64,000 nucleotides of DNA from contig NZ_PXYH01000019.1 in the NCBI RefSeq assembly GCF_003012795.1, positions 1 through 64,000 of the forward strand. Direction: 5' to 3'. This DNA is from Zobellella taiwanensis (GTDB taxonomy: Bacteria > Pseudomonadota > Gammaproteobacteria > Enterobacterales > Aeromonadaceae). Positions 1 to 8,305 of the stretch are shown here, piece after piece. The translations under genes and the position numbers were made by a program. Position 1 is the first letter of the stretch. The number at the start of each line of letters is the position of its first letter. The notes beneath the pieces were generated by a model, which saw nothing but the letters and a program-made list of their open reading frames with translations, was not told where the DNA came from and searched no databases.

Positions 1-1
1 G

Positions 2-79
2 CAGAAGATAGCCAGCATGAACACAGACTATCTGGATCAGGTCTTGGCAGCGGGGCTGAGGGCAATGGCGGCGCAGTGA
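2..79 (+). CDS. 3' end of an unidentified gene (truncated by window edge)
   Basis: An open frame enters from the left edge and ends at TGA 77-79 after 25 codons. The visible tail (MNTDYLDQVLAAGLRAM then AQ) looks like an amphipathic C-terminal helix of a real protein, but is too short to assign. It converges on the LysR gene. It could be a chance open frame. Confidence 0.35.
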   Translation, partial: QKIASMNTDYLDQVLAAGLRAMAAQ

Positions 80-203
80 GCATGAACACCTTGGTTTTTT
101 AACAAAATGTTCACGCTCTCACCCTGGGGACAGTGCTCATGATAGAGAAAGGAACTTGGCTAAAAAACGGAGAAAAACCAAAACCATCTATTGTAAAAAC
201 TGG

Positions 204-1124
204 TTAAACCTTATCGATCAGGGATGAACAGTTTACAGCCCCCGTTTCCCCGTGCAGCCAGTCGCAGAACAGGCGGATTTCCGTCAGGCGGGGCGAGTCG
301 GGTCGCCACACCAGGTAGTACTGGTGCAGGGGCTTGAGTTCAGGGGCGAAGGGGCGGCACAGCCGGCCGTCGCGCAGCAGATCCGCCACCAGCACCGAAC
401 GGCTCAGGGTCACCCCCTGCCCCGCCAGCACCATGTCCAGCGCCAGGCTGCCGTCGTCCACCGTCATGTGCCGGCAGCGGGCGAGCAGTTCGGGCCGGCC
501 GGCCAGCGCCAGCCAGTTGGCCCAGCTCACCCCGGCGTATTCCGGCGCCGTCACCAGGGGCACGCCCGCCAGCTCATCCAGGGAACCTAGCCGTCCGGCC
601 AGGGCCGGGCTGCACACCGGAAAAGCGGTGTCCGCCATCAGCAGCTCGCAGGCGAGATCCGGGTATCGGCCCCGGCCATAGCGGATGGCCAGATCGACCT
701 CTCCCCCCGCCACATCGGCAAGTTGCTGGCTGGGTTGCGGACGGATCTCGATATCGGGGTGGGCTTCGGCGAAGCGCCATAGTCTGGGCATCAGCCAGCG
801 CGCCGCCAGGGACGGCAGCACGCTGACAACCAGAGGCCTGGCGCCGGACGGGACCAATTGTTCCAGCCCCTGGCGCAGCAAAGCCAGCCCCTGCTCCACA
901 AAAGGCAGCAGTTGGCGCCCTTCCCGGGTCAACACCATGCCTGCGCCCCGTCGCACGAACAGCCGGCAACCGAGGGACCGCTCCAGGTTGCGGATTTGCT
1001 GGCTGACCGCCGCCTGGGTCACGCACAGTTCGGCGGCGGCGGCCGAATAACTCCCATGGCGGGCGGCGGCGGCGAACACCCGCAGGCCGCTCAGCCGGCT
1101 GGCGGTAAGGGAAGGCGCGCGCAC
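204..1124 (-). CDS. LysR-family transcriptional regulator (GcvA-like)
   Basis: LysR-type regulator of 306 residues, the usual family length. An N-terminal winged helix-turn-helix (about residues 10-70, containing CVTQAAVSQQIRNLE) is followed by a periplasmic-binding-protein-like effector domain (about 95-290). Such proteins bind DNA as oligomers and respond to a small ligand, which the sequence does not reveal. The start is a GTG at 1124, only 10 nt after the stop of the upstream acyltransferase gene, so the two may share a transcript; no convincing ribosome binding site is visible. The resemblance is to the GcvA group rather than to MetR or CysB. Its targets cannot be told from this window. 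Confidence 0.9.
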   Translation of the reverse strand: MRAPSLTASRLSGLRVFAAAARHGSYSAAAAELCVTQAAVSQQIRNLERSLGCRLFVRRGAGMVLTREGRQLLPFVEQGLALLRQGLEQLVPSGARPLVVSVLPSLAARWLMPRLWRFAEAHPDIEIRPQPSQQLADVAGGEVDLAIRYGRGRYPDLACELLMADTAFPVCSPALAGRLGSLDELAGVPLVTAPEYAGVSWANWLALAGRPELLARCRHMTVDDGSLALDMVLAGQGVTLSRSVLVADLLRDGRLCRPFAPELKPLHQYYLVWRPDSPRLTEIRLFCDWLHGETGAVNCSSLIDKV

Positions 1125-1134
1125 AGGCCCGGAC

Positions 1135-2241
1135 TCAGTCCTTGTTCAGCACGGGCCGGGCATACATGGAAAGCACCCGCTCGCGCAGATCGGCGGGAAT
1201 GCCCGTCATGTGCCGCTCAAATGCCTCGGCGGCGGCGGGATCCACGCCGGCGGTTTGTCCGGCGGCCAGCAAATTACTGGGGAACAGGTGATAGTTGGCG
1301 TGGATTTCCCGGTCGATGGCCGCCGCCAGGTCGTCGGCGTTATCGAAGTCGCCGTGCACCGGCTGGCCAAAGGTCACGTGTACCCGGCCCTTCTGGCCGA
1401 CGATGCCCTGCACTATGCTCTGGATATCCTCGAACTCGCTCTTCTCGTAGCCGCCGTGGGTGGCCTTGGCATGCAGTTCCCGGGCCTTGGCCAGGTCGCC
1501 CGGGTCATATTCGTAGGAAATGGACACCGGCACCAGGTTGAGGCTGCGGATATAGTCGCCGAAGGGGATTTTCTGCCGCTTGCCTTCCATATGGAACATC
1601 TTGAGGATGGCCGGATCCGTTTTGTCGTCGCCGTCCTTGGCCCGTCCTTCCTTCTGGGCTATCCAGATGGAGTGGCCTTCGTCAATGGAGTGGCGCAGGT
1701 AGGAGGACAATTCGCTGAACGCCTTCATCATTTCCCGCGGCCCCTTGGCCGAGCGCTTGACGATAAAGCTTTTGTTCAGCTTCATCAGCTCGGTGACACA
1801 GGGCTTGCGCAGCAGGTTGTCACCGATGGCGATGCGCACCGTGTCCAGGCCATGGCTGTGAAGGCCCCAGTTGACGAAGGCCGGGTCCAGGGCAATATCC
1901 CTGTGGTTGGAGATGAACAGGTAGCCCACCCCGGGCTTGATGTTCTCCAGGCCGGAGTAGGTCACGCCGGAGGTGGTGCGCGCTATCATCTTTTCCATGT
2001 AGGTCGCCACTTCCAGCTGCACCTGGCGGATGCTGTTCACCTTGCGCCAGCGCCAGCCCAGATAGAGGCGGATCAGGGACCTGATGGCGGCCCCGCCCCA
2101 GCGGGACAGGCCGGAAAAGCGGTACTTGGCAATGGCGCCGATAAATTCGTCGTCGTGTATCAGGCGCTGGATGGCGCCGGCGACTTCGTCGTCCCGGTAG
2201 GGACGGATTTCCTTGAATACGTCTGTTGTGTCAGAAACCAT
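1135..2241 (-). CDS. PlsC-like glycerolipid acyltransferase
   Basis: A 368-residue protein of the 1-acyl-glycerol-3-phosphate acyltransferase superfamily, which transfers acyl groups to glycerolipids at the inner membrane. The acceptor-site block is SNHRDIALDPAF near residue 131, with the family His and downstream Asp; a second block (IWIAQKEGRAKDGD, about 217) resembles the phosphate-binding EGTRS region. The protein is longer than PlsC (about 245 residues) and belongs to a less characterised branch with an N-terminal extension of about 100 residues. The ATG at 2241 opens the longest frame. It precedes the LysR gene by 10 nt on the same strand. The true acyl acceptor is unknown. Confidence 0.8.
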   Translation of the reverse strand: MVSDTTDVFKEIRPYRDDEVAGAIQRLIHDDEFIGAIAKYRFSGLSRWGGAAIRSLIRLYLGWRWRKVNSIRQVQLEVATYMEKMIARTTSGVTYSGLENIKPGVGYLFISNHRDIALDPAFVNWGLHSHGLDTVRIAIGDNLLRKPCVTELMKLNKSFIVKRSAKGPREMMKAFSELSSYLRHSIDEGHSIWIAQKEGRAKDGDDKTDPAILKMFHMEGKRQKIPFGDYIRSLNLVPVSISYEYDPGDLAKARELHAKATHGGYEKSEFEDIQSIVQGIVGQKGRVHVTFGQPVHGDFDNADDLAAAIDREIHANYHLFPSNLLAAGQTAGVDPAAAEAFERHMTGIPADLRERVLSMYARPVLNKD

Positions 2242-2324
2242 GACAGCCTTGATCTAGGGACAAAAAACGGCCAGATTCTACACCCTTTGCCGCCAAACTC
2301 GAACGATTAAGCGCAAAAACGGGA

Positions 2325-2918
2325 TCACCACCAGATCATCGCCACGCTCCCGGCGGTGAGCAGCGCCATCAGCCGGTTGAAGCGACGCCAGTCGGTATCG
2401 GTACGCAGCCAGCGTCGCACATGGATGCCGAACAGGGCCCAGACATGGCCGGTCAGCAGTCCAAAAAACAGGAACACCGCCAGTACCAGCGCCGCCGACG
2501 GCCAGTACTGCTCCCCGGCCAGGGTGAAACCGCTGATCGCCGAAATGGCCATCAGCCAGGATTTGGGGTTAAGGAACTGGAACAGGGCGCCCTGGTGCCA
2601 GCCCATGCCCAGACGCTCCTCTTCGGCCCCGGGCGGCGGTGCGCTGGCAATCTGCCAGGCCAGCCACAGCAAGTAGCCGCTGCCGGCCATTTTCAGGCCC
2701 CACTGCAGCGCCGGCCAGTGCAGGAACAGCCGGCCAAGGCCGAGGGCGGTGAGCAGCATCAGCGCCTGCAGGCCCAGCATGATGCCGAGCAGCAGCTTGA
2801 GCGTGGGCCGGTAGCCAAAGCGGGTGCCGGAGCTGGTCAGCAGCATGTTGTTGGGGCCGGGGGTGCCGCAGGTAGCCAGGGCAAAACCGGCAACGGAGCC
2901 AAGCAGGGCAAAGTCCAT
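2325..2918 (-). CDS. LysE/RhtB-family amino-acid exporter
   Basis: A small inner-membrane exporter of the LysE/RhtB family, about 197 residues from the ATG at 2918; a TTG at 2928-2930 would add four residues. The N-terminal family signature CGTPGPNNMLL is followed by about six hydrophobic segments with the polar central loop (APPPGAEEERLG) typical of the family. Members export amino acids such as homoserine, threonine, lysine or cysteine; the substrate here cannot be told. It stands alone, divergent from yheT across a roughly 120-nt gap. Confidence 0.88.
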   Translation of the reverse strand: MDFALLGSVAGFALATCGTPGPNNMLLTSSGTRFGYRPTLKLLLGIMLGLQALMLLTALGLGRLFLHWPALQWGLKMAGSGYLLWLAWQIASAPPPGAEEERLGMGWHQGALFQFLNPKSWLMAISAISGFTLAGEQYWPSAALVLAVFLFFGLLTGHVWALFGIHVRRWLRTDTDWRRFNRLMALLTAGSVAMIWW

Positions 2919-3037
2919 GATGGTTAGCAAGAAATAAGGAAGAACACTGTTTTACTCGATTTTCCGGACTGCGCCCAGTATTTTATCAGCACAATGACCG
3001 GCCCCGCCGCTCACCCCAGGTACAGCAACAGGAAGCC

Positions 3038-4018
3038 ATGATCCATCCCAGCCGATTCCAGTCACCCTGGTGGGCCCGCAACCCACACCTCCAGACCATA
3101 CTGGCCAAATACCTGCATCGCGCCCGGCAGCCCTGCCAGACGGAGCGGCTGGAGCTGCCGGACGGCGATTTTGTCGACCTGGCCTGGGGCACCCCGCGGC
3201 TGGAGCCGCACCGGCCGTTGGTGGTGCTGTTTCACGGGCTGGAAGGGAATATCGAATCCCACTATGCCCAGGGCATGATGGCGGCCCTGTATCGGCGCGG
3301 CTGGCAGCCGGTGCTGATGCACTTTCGCGGCTGCAGCGGCGAGCCCAACCGCCACCTGCAGGCCTACCATTCCGGCGCGACCGAGGACCCCCGCCATGTG
3401 CTGGACACCCTGCGCCAGCGCTTTCCCGACCGGCCCATGGCAGCCATCGGCTATTCCCTCGGCGGCAACATGCTGGTCAACTACCTGGCGGAGCAGCCGC
3501 GCAACCCGCTGTGCGCCGCCGCCGTGATCTCGGCCCCGCTGCATCTGTCGGCCTGCGCCGATCGCATCAACCGCGGCTTTTCCCGGCTCTACCAGCACTA
3601 CCTGCTGGCGCGCATGAAACACAATTGGCGCCAGCGCCTGGGGCGCCACCCCCACCATCGCTGGGCGGGCAACCTGGACCATATCCGCAGCCTGCGCCAG
3701 TTCGACGATCTGGTCACCGCCCCGGTGCACGGCTTTCGCAATGCGGAGGATTACTACCGGCGCTGCTCGGGCTTGTTCCGCCTGTCCCGGCTGGCCACCC
3801 CGACCCTTATCCTCCATGCCGCCGACGATCCCTTTATGAACGATGCCGTCATCCCCGATGCCGACTTGCTGCCGCCGGCGGTGACCTACGAGTTGAGCCG
3901 CCATGGCGGCCATGTGGGCTTTATGGCGGGTGCACCCTGGCGCCCCAGTTACTGGCTGGAGCAGCGCATCCCCGAGTGGCTGGAACAACATTGGCCCCCT
4001 TATCAGGAAAAAGCATGA
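3038..4018 (+). CDS. yheT: YheT-family alpha/beta hydrolase
   Basis: An alpha/beta hydrolase of 326 residues, the family length. The oxyanion segment [10 protein letters not shown] (about residue 63) and the nucleophile elbow GYSLGG (Ser near 140) are present, with the acid in ADDPF (about 263) and the histidine in RHGGHVGF (about 292). It belongs to the YheT/ABHD1-3 group, probably acting on short acyl esters; no specific substrate is established. Its stop overlaps the start of yheU (ATGA at 4015-4018), and the order yheT-yheU-prkB is that of enteric bacteria, supporting the name. Confidence 0.93.
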   Translation: MIHPSRFQSPWWARNPHLQTILAKYLHRARQPCQTERLELPDGDFVDLAWGTPRLEPHRPLVVLFHGLEGNIESHYAQGMMAALYRRGWQPVLMHFRGCSGEPNRHLQAYHSGATEDPRHVLDTLRQRFPDRPMAAIGYSLGGNMLVNYLAEQPRNPLCAAAVISAPLHLSACADRINRGFSRLYQHYLLARMKHNWRQRLGRHPHHRWAGNLDHIRSLRQFDDLVTAPVHGFRNAEDYYRRCSGLFRLSRLATPTLILHAADDPFMNDAVIPDADLLPPAVTYELSRHGGHVGFMAGAPWRPSYWLEQRIPEWLEQHWPPYQEKA

Positions 4019-4239
4019 TTATTCCCTTTGCCGAGTTGCCGGAAGAGACCCTGAACAATTTGATCGAACATTTCGTGCTCCAGGAAGGCACCGAGTACGG
4101 CACCCAGGAGGTGTCCCTGGAGCAAAAAGTATCCCAGGTAAAACAGCAACTTAAAGTTGGAGAGGCGGTTATCGTCTACAGCGAGCTGCACGACAGCGTC
4201 AATATAGTACCGGCCCGGCGCTTCCATCAGAAACCTTGA
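4015..4239 (+). CDS. yheU: YheU-family small protein
   Basis: A 74-residue acidic protein of the YheU (UPF0270) family, beginning [20 protein letters not shown] and ending with a basic tail. The function is unknown. The start codon is fixed by the 4-nt ATGA overlap with yheT, which implies translational coupling. The gene lies 58 nt before prkB, the conserved order in gammaproteobacteria. Confidence 0.92.
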   Translation: MIIPFAELPEETLNNLIEHFVLQEGTEYGTQEVSLEQKVSQVKQQLKVGEAVIVYSELHDSVNIVPARRFHQKP

Positions 4240-4297
4240 CCTGGCCCCGGCGCACTGCGTATAAACATTCACGGTTCATTCAATTTTAAGGTCTGTT

Positions 4298-5167
4298 ATG
4301 TCTGCCAAGCACCCCATCATAGCGGTGACCGGCTCTTCGGGTGCCGGCACATCGACCTCCACCGACGTTTTCCAGTCCATGTTCGCCCAGCTCGGGGTCA
4401 AGGCCGCCGTGGTGGAAGGCGACAGCTTCCACCGCTACACCCGCCCCGAAATGGATGTGGCCATCCGCCGGGCCAGGGAGCAGGGCCGGCATATCAGCTA
4501 TTTCGGCCCCGAAGCCAACGACTTCGAGCTGCTGGAGCAGTTTTTCAAGGAATACGGCGATACCGGCACCGGCCAGTTCCGCCGCTACCTGCACACCTTT
4601 GACGAGGCGGTGCCCTTCAACCAGATGCCGGGCACCTTCACCCCCTGGCAGCAACTGGCCCAGGACACCAACCTTCTGTTCTACGAAGGGCTGCACGGCG
4701 GCGTGGTGACCGAAGAGCAGAACGTGGCCCAGCATGTGGATTTGCTGGTGGGCATGGTCCCCATCGTCAACCTGGAGTGGATCCAAAAGCTTATCCGCGA
4801 TACCGCCGAGCGCGGCCATTCCCGGGAGGCGGTCACCGACTCCATCGTCCGCTCGATGGAGGACTACATCAACTTCATCACCCCCCAGTTCTCCCGCACC
4901 CACATCAACTTCCAGCGGGTGCCGACGGTGGACACTTCCAATCCCTTCAGCGCCAAAATCATTCCGACCCTGGACGAAAGCATGATGGTGATCCGCTTTC
5001 GCGGCATCAAGAACGTCGACTTCCCCTACCTGCTGGCAATGATCGACGGCTCCTTCATGTCCCGGCGCAACACCATAGTGGTGCCCGGCGGCAAGATGGG
5101 CTTTGCCATGGAGCTGATCCTGCGCCCCCTGATCGAACAGCTGCTGGAAACCGGCAAAATCCGCTAA
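4298..5167 (+). CDS. prkB: phosphoribulokinase-like kinase PrkB
   Basis: A 289-residue phosphoribulokinase/uridine-kinase-family P-loop enzyme. The Walker A region is unusual in spelling but typical of PrkB (VTGSSGAGTSTSTDVF, about residue 10), and the HRYTRPEMD block (about 47) matches the phosphoribulokinase family. PrkB occurs in non-autotrophic gammaproteobacteria between yheU and crp; no RuBisCO gene is seen here, so Calvin-cycle function is not implied and the natural substrate is uncertain. A GC-rich hairpin follows at 5176-5196. Confidence 0.93.
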   Translation: MSAKHPIIAVTGSSGAGTSTSTDVFQSMFAQLGVKAAVVEGDSFHRYTRPEMDVAIRRAREQGRHISYFGPEANDFELLEQFFKEYGDTGTGQFRRYLHTFDEAVPFNQMPGTFTPWQQLAQDTNLLFYEGLHGGVVTEEQNVAQHVDLLVGMVPIVNLEWIQKLIRDTAERGHSREAVTDSIVRSMEDYINFITPQFSRTHINFQRVPTVDTSNPFSAKIIPTLDESMMVIRFRGIKNVDFPYLLAMIDGSFMSRRNTIVVPGGKMGFAMELILRPLIEQLLETGKIR

Positions 5168-5175
5168 ATGTAAAC

Positions 5176-5196
5176 AGGCCCGGCGGTGCCGGGCCT
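5176..5196 (+). terminator. GC-rich hairpin downstream of prkB
   Basis: AGGCCCGGC and GCCGGGCCT pair perfectly around a 3-nt loop, starting 9 nt after the prkB stop. There is no T-tract, so it is a weak terminator or a 3'-end stabilising stem. Confidence 0.45.
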
Positions 5197-5255
5197 CAGA
5201 CTGCTGACAAACCTTCAGGCTTACCTAAGCAGGTAACACCCATGCCCAAACAGGC

Positions 5256-5392
5256 GGACAAAGGGAACGGCTCCGCCGACCCTCCGCGCCAGGGCCGGAA
5301 AATGCTCCTGCCGTTCCGACATTCCCGCCATCCCTGGCGGTCAGAAGCGCGGCGGAGCCTCCATGGATGGATTACGGCGTGACGGCGGAGTT
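5256..5392 (+). repeat. dispersed intergenic palindromic repeat, copy 1
   Basis: A nested imperfect palindrome. The outer arms GGCTCCGCC (5269-5277) and GGCGGAGCC (5351-5359) enclose inner arms CGCCAGGG (5287-5294) and CCCTGGCG (5332-5339). The 76-nt core 5278-5353 matches the reverse complement of 52253-52328 at 73 positions. A third, internally shortened relative lies at 33860-34029. It resembles a REP/MITE-type element. It lies between prkB and the cytochrome c peroxidase gene that interrupts the usual prkB-yhfA order. Confidence 0.8.
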
Positions 5393-5421
5393 GGCCTTTT
5401 GGTTGACTTATGCGGCCGCCC

Positions 5422-6420
5422 TTAACCGAAGGGCTCCGGCGCCGGGGTCTCGTTGGTGGACGGCGGCAGTATCGGCAGCTCAAAGCGTGGCTGCTCGCCG
5501 GTCAGCGACTTCAGGAAGGCGACGATCTGGCCAATTTCCTGCTCCGAATACACCCGCCCCAGCTGCAGCCGGCCCATAATGTCTACTGCCTCTTCCAGGG
5601 TGGCGGCCTCGCCATCATGGAAGTAGGGGTAGGTCAGCTCCACGTTGCGCAGGGTCGGCACCTTGAAGGTAAAGCGATCCGCATCCTTGCCGGTGACAGC
5701 GGCACGGCCGATGGCGTCGGAGTCGGACCGGTAGGGCTCTACTACCCCCATTTTCTGGAAGGAGGTGCCGCCGAGGTTGGGGCCGTTGTGGCAGGCCACG
5801 CAACCGCTTTGCTTGAACAGCTGATAACCGGCCAGGGCCTGTTCGGTAATGGCGTCGTCATCGCCCAGCAGCCACTGGTCGAAGGGCGAATGGGGGGTGA
5901 CCAGGGTTTCCTCGAAGGCGGCGATGGCATCGGTCACCATGTCGATATCCAGTTCGCTCTTGCCGAATACCACCTCGAACTCGGCCACATAGCCGGGGAT
6001 GGATTGCAGCACACCGATGGCCAGTTCGTGGGTAAAGGCCATTTCACCCGGGTTGGCGATGGGGCCGCCGGCCTGCTCTTTCAGGTCCGCCGCCCGGCCG
6101 TCCCAGAACTGGGCCAGGTTAAGGCTGGAGTTGAGCACGGTGGGCGAGTTGATCGGCCCCTGCTGCCAGTTGTGGCCGATGGAGGTCTTGAGGTTGTCGG
6201 TGCCGCCCATCGACAGGTTGTGGCAGGAGTTGCAGGAAATAAAACCCGACTTGGACAGACGGGGATCGAAGAACAGCTTTTTACCCAGTTCGGCCAGGGC
6301 CGGCTGGCTGATATTGGCGACGGGGACCGGCTGGACCGGTTCGCTGCGGGGAGACTCGGCCCAGGCGACCTGGGCGGCCAGGGCCAGCGCCACGGCGGTG
6401 GTGGTAATGCACATTTTCAT
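5422..6420 (-). CDS. ccp: dihaem cytochrome c peroxidase
   Basis: A periplasmic dihaem cytochrome c peroxidase that reduces hydrogen peroxide with electrons from c-type cytochromes. It has 332 residues, including a signal peptide (about 1-21, cleavage after AWA). Two haem-binding CxxCH motifs are visible, CNSCH at 63-67 and CVACH at 207-211, as in the CcpA/MauG family. The ATG at 6420 is the natural start before the signal peptide. The gene interrupts the usual prkB-yhfA neighbourhood, and its promoter carries an FNR-type site centred about 40 nt from a predicted start, which fits the low-oxygen induction known for this family. Confidence 0.93.
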   Translation of the reverse strand: MKMCITTTAVALALAAQVAWAESPRSEPVQPVPVANISQPALAELGKKLFFDPRLSKSGFISCNSCHNLSMGGTDNLKTSIGHNWQQGPINSPTVLNSSLNLAQFWDGRAADLKEQAGGPIANPGEMAFTHELAIGVLQSIPGYVAEFEVVFGKSELDIDMVTDAIAAFEETLVTPHSPFDQWLLGDDDAITEQALAGYQLFKQSGCVACHNGPNLGGTSFQKMGVVEPYRSDSDAIGRAAVTGKDADRFTFKVPTLRNVELTYPYFHDGEAATLEEAVDIMGRLQLGRVYSEQEIGQIVAFLKSLTGEQPRFELPILPPSTNETPAPEPFG

Positions 6421-6474
6421 CCTGCTTCCCTCTGCATGATTGGCAATTTCCTAGAGCCCTGTATGGCTCTCTTT

Positions 6475-6522
6475 GCCTATCAAGATACCACCTTAGAGGT
6501 ATTTTTTGTTGACCTGGATCAG
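6475..6522 (-). promoter_or_regulatory. FNR/ANR-type site and promoter of ccp
   Basis: TTGAC-CTGG-ATCAG (6509-6522) matches the FNR consensus TTGAT-N4-ATCAA at 8 of 10 positions. On the minus strand, TATCTT at 6487-6482 is a plausible -10 element. The predicted start near 6475 puts the site centre at about -40.5, the class II activator position. This is seen by eye and not scored. Confidence 0.55.
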
Positions 6523-6538
6523 GGAAACCGCCAGGGAA

Positions 6539-6561
6539 GGGCACCCGCCTGGCGGGTGCCC
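6539..6561. terminator. hairpin downstream of yhfA
   Basis: GGGCACCCGCC and GGCGGGTGCCC form an 11-bp stem just past the yhfA stop, upstream of the ccp promoter. There is no T-tract on either strand, so intrinsic termination is uncertain. Confidence 0.4.
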
Positions 6562-6572
6562 GCAGCCCTGGC

Positions 6573-6977
6573 TCAGGCTTCGCGGATTTCAAAGGAAGAG
6601 GAAACGTCCACCGCCTTTTCCAGCATTTTCATCACCGAGCAGTATTTTTCCATGGACAGTTCCACCGCCCGGGCCACCTGCTTTTCGGGCAGCGCCTGGC
6701 CGGTCACCACGAAATGCAGCCGGATACGGGTAAAGACCCGGGGCGGATTCTCGGCCCGGTCCGCGTCCAGCTCCACCTCGCAACCGGTCACCTGCTGGCG
6801 TCCCTTCTCCAGGATGGACACCACGTCGATGGCGCTGCAGCCACCGGCGCCCAACAGCACCGCTTCCATCGGGCTCGGGCCCTGGCCCGGATTGGTGCCG
6901 TCCAGCAGGATTTTGTGGCCGGACTCGGACACCCCTTCAAAACACATGTTTTCCAACCAGCGAACCTGGGCTTTCAT
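6573..6977 (-). CDS. yhfA: OsmC-family protein YhfA
   Basis: A 134-residue OsmC/Ohr-fold protein. The segment GPSPMEAVLLGAGGCSAIDV (about residues 33-52) holds the resolving-type Cys, and a second Cys lies in MEKYCSVMKML (about 112). OsmC relatives act as thiol peroxidases, but YhfA itself has no firm role. It is divergent from crp, exactly as in Escherichia coli, which supports the name. The ATG at 6977 is preceded on the minus strand by a purine-rich GGAGG. Confidence 0.92.
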   Translation of the reverse strand: MKAQVRWLENMCFEGVSESGHKILLDGTNPGQGPSPMEAVLLGAGGCSAIDVVSILEKGRQQVTGCEVELDADRAENPPRVFTRIRLHFVVTGQALPEKQVARAVELSMEKYCSVMKMLEKAVDVSSSFEIREA

Positions 6978-7051
6978 AACACCTCCCTCAACGGAAAAGC
7001 CAAATACTAGCGGATTGCGCCGCCGCCGACGAGCAGATCTGGCCTTGGCGC

Positions 7052-7080
7052 TTGATGCCCGGAGCCAAGCCTTTTATGCT
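7052..7080 (+). promoter_or_regulatory. sigma70 promoter of crp
   Basis: TTGATG (7052-7057) and TATGCT (7075-7080) are separated by exactly 17 nt, predicting a start near 7087 and a leader of about 70 nt before crp. No clear CRP site (TGTGA-N6-TCACA) was found by eye in the gap. Confidence 0.55.
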
Positions 7081-7157
7081 AGCCGTCTATCCACGAAGTA
7101 AGGCAAGGCTGCCTGCTTGCCTGGGTGTTGCGCCCGCGTCAATAAAGAGGAAAGTTC

Positions 7158-7796
7158 ATGGTTATTGGCAAGTCCCAAAGTGACCCTACCCTGGAATGGT
7201 TTTTGTCACATTGCCATATTCATAAGTATCCGGCCAAAAGCTCGCTGATCCACGCCGGAGAAAAGGCCGAAACCCTCTACTACATCGTAAAAGGCTCGGT
7301 CGCGGTATTGATCAAGGACGAAGACGGCAAGGAGATGATCCTGTCCTACCTCAACCAGGGCGACTTTATGGGCGAGCTGGGCCTGTTCGAGGAAACCGAA
7401 AACCCGGTGCGCACCGCCTGGGTCAGGGCCAAGACTCCCTGTGAAGTGGCCGAGATCTCCTACAAGAAATTCCGCCAGCTGATCCAGGTGAATCCGGAAA
7501 TCCTGATCCGCCTGTCGGGCCAGATGGCCAAGCGGCTGCAGAGCACCAGCCAGAAGGTAGGAGACCTGGCCTTTCTCGACGTGACCGGCCGCATCGCCGA
7601 AACCCTGCTCAACCTGGCCCGCCAGCCGGACGCCATGACCCACCCGGACGGCATGCAGATCAAGATCACCCGCCAGGAAATCGGCCAGATCGTGGGCTGC
7701 TCCCGGGAAACCGTGGGCCGCATCCTGAAGATGCTGGAAGAGCAGAACCTGATCTCCGCTCACGGCAAGACCATAGTGGTGTTCGGCACCCGCTGA
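7158..7796 (+). CDS. crp: cAMP receptor protein CRP
   Basis: The global catabolite regulator, 212 residues. The cAMP-binding beta-roll occupies about 1-135, with GELGL (Glu73) and Arg85-Thr86 as ligand contacts. The C-terminal helix-turn-helix (about 170-200, [19 protein letters not shown]) is identical in spelling to the E. coli recognition region. Compared with the E. coli protein as I recall it, there are two extra residues just before the cAMP-contacting Arg ([10 protein letters not shown] against FEEGQERS). An AGAGGAAAG ribosome binding site precedes the ATG. It is divergent from yhfA and followed by a strong terminator. Confidence 0.98.
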   Translation: MVIGKSQSDPTLEWFLSHCHIHKYPAKSSLIHAGEKAETLYYIVKGSVAVLIKDEDGKEMILSYLNQGDFMGELGLFEETENPVRTAWVRAKTPCEVAEISYKKFRQLIQVNPEILIRLSGQMAKRLQSTSQKVGDLAFLDVTGRIAETLLNLARQPDAMTHPDGMQIKITRQEIGQIVGCSRETVGRILKMLEEQNLISAHGKTIVVFGTR

Positions 7797-7818
7797 GGCC
7801 CGGACCTCCCCTCGCATA

Positions 7819-7847
7819 CGCCGCCGTCATGGCGGCGTTTTGTTTTT
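7819..7847 (+). terminator. rho-independent terminator of crp
   Basis: The stem CGCCGCC/GGCGGCG with loop GTCAT is followed by TTTTGTTTTT, starting 23 nt after the crp stop. Confidence 0.85.
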
Positions 7848-7887
7848 GGCCTACGACGGGGCCGCCTTTCACAGGAGAAAGAGAAAG

Positions 7888-8238
7888 ATGTCCAGCAAGA
7901 TATATTGTATCGCCAGCTTCGAGCCCAAACCGGGCAAGGAAAGGGCGCTGTTCCGGGTGCTGCAGGGGCTGGAAGCCGACACCCTGCGCGAGGACGGCTG
8001 CCTCCAGTACAGGGTCACCCGCCACATTCCCAGCCCCTTCGCCGGCGGCCAGAGCTATCCGCTGGTGTTCAACGAGATCTGGGCCGACATGGCCAGCTTC
8101 GAGGCCCACTGCCAGCGCAGCGCCATCGCCGAGTTTTTCGAGACCCACTGCGTCAGTCCCGAGGGCCTGGTGGCCCGGCACAACGTCTGCATCTACACCG
8201 ACGAGCCGGAAGACTTCGACGCCCCCCGCTTCGGCTGA
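7888..8238 (+). CDS. antibiotic-biosynthesis-monooxygenase (ABM) fold protein
   Basis: A 116-residue dimeric alpha/beta-barrel (ABM) domain protein. IYCIASFEPKPGKERALFRVL at the N-terminus and FNEIWADMASFEAHC in the middle are typical of the YgiN/YcnE-like group of quinol or haem-related monooxygenases. The ATG at 7888 was chosen because AGGAGA lies 10 nt upstream; a longer frame from 7840 runs into the crp terminator. It is a single-gene unit closed by a terminator shared with purC. The substrate is unknown. Confidence 0.8.
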   Translation: MSSKIYCIASFEPKPGKERALFRVLQGLEADTLREDGCLQYRVTRHIPSPFAGGQSYPLVFNEIWADMASFEAHCQRSAIAEFFETHCVSPEGLVARHNVCIYTDEPEDFDAPRFG

Positions 8239-8261
8239 AGCCGCCCCGGCAAGAAGGCATT

Positions 8262-8287
8262 AAAAAACCCGGGATGTCCCGGGTTTT
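8262..8287. terminator. bidirectional terminator between the ABM gene and purC
   Basis: The perfect stem ACCCGGGA/TCCCGGGT is flanked by an A-tract on one side and a T-tract on the other. It can end both the plus-strand gene (stop at 8238) and purC on the minus strand. Confidence 0.85.
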
Positions 8288-8305
8288 TATCGTTTGAGCT
8301 GATGC

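Noticed and set aside
4298..5167. prkB as evidence of carbon fixation
   Set aside because: PrkB is common in non-autotrophic gammaproteobacteria next to crp, and no RuBisCO gene is present here.
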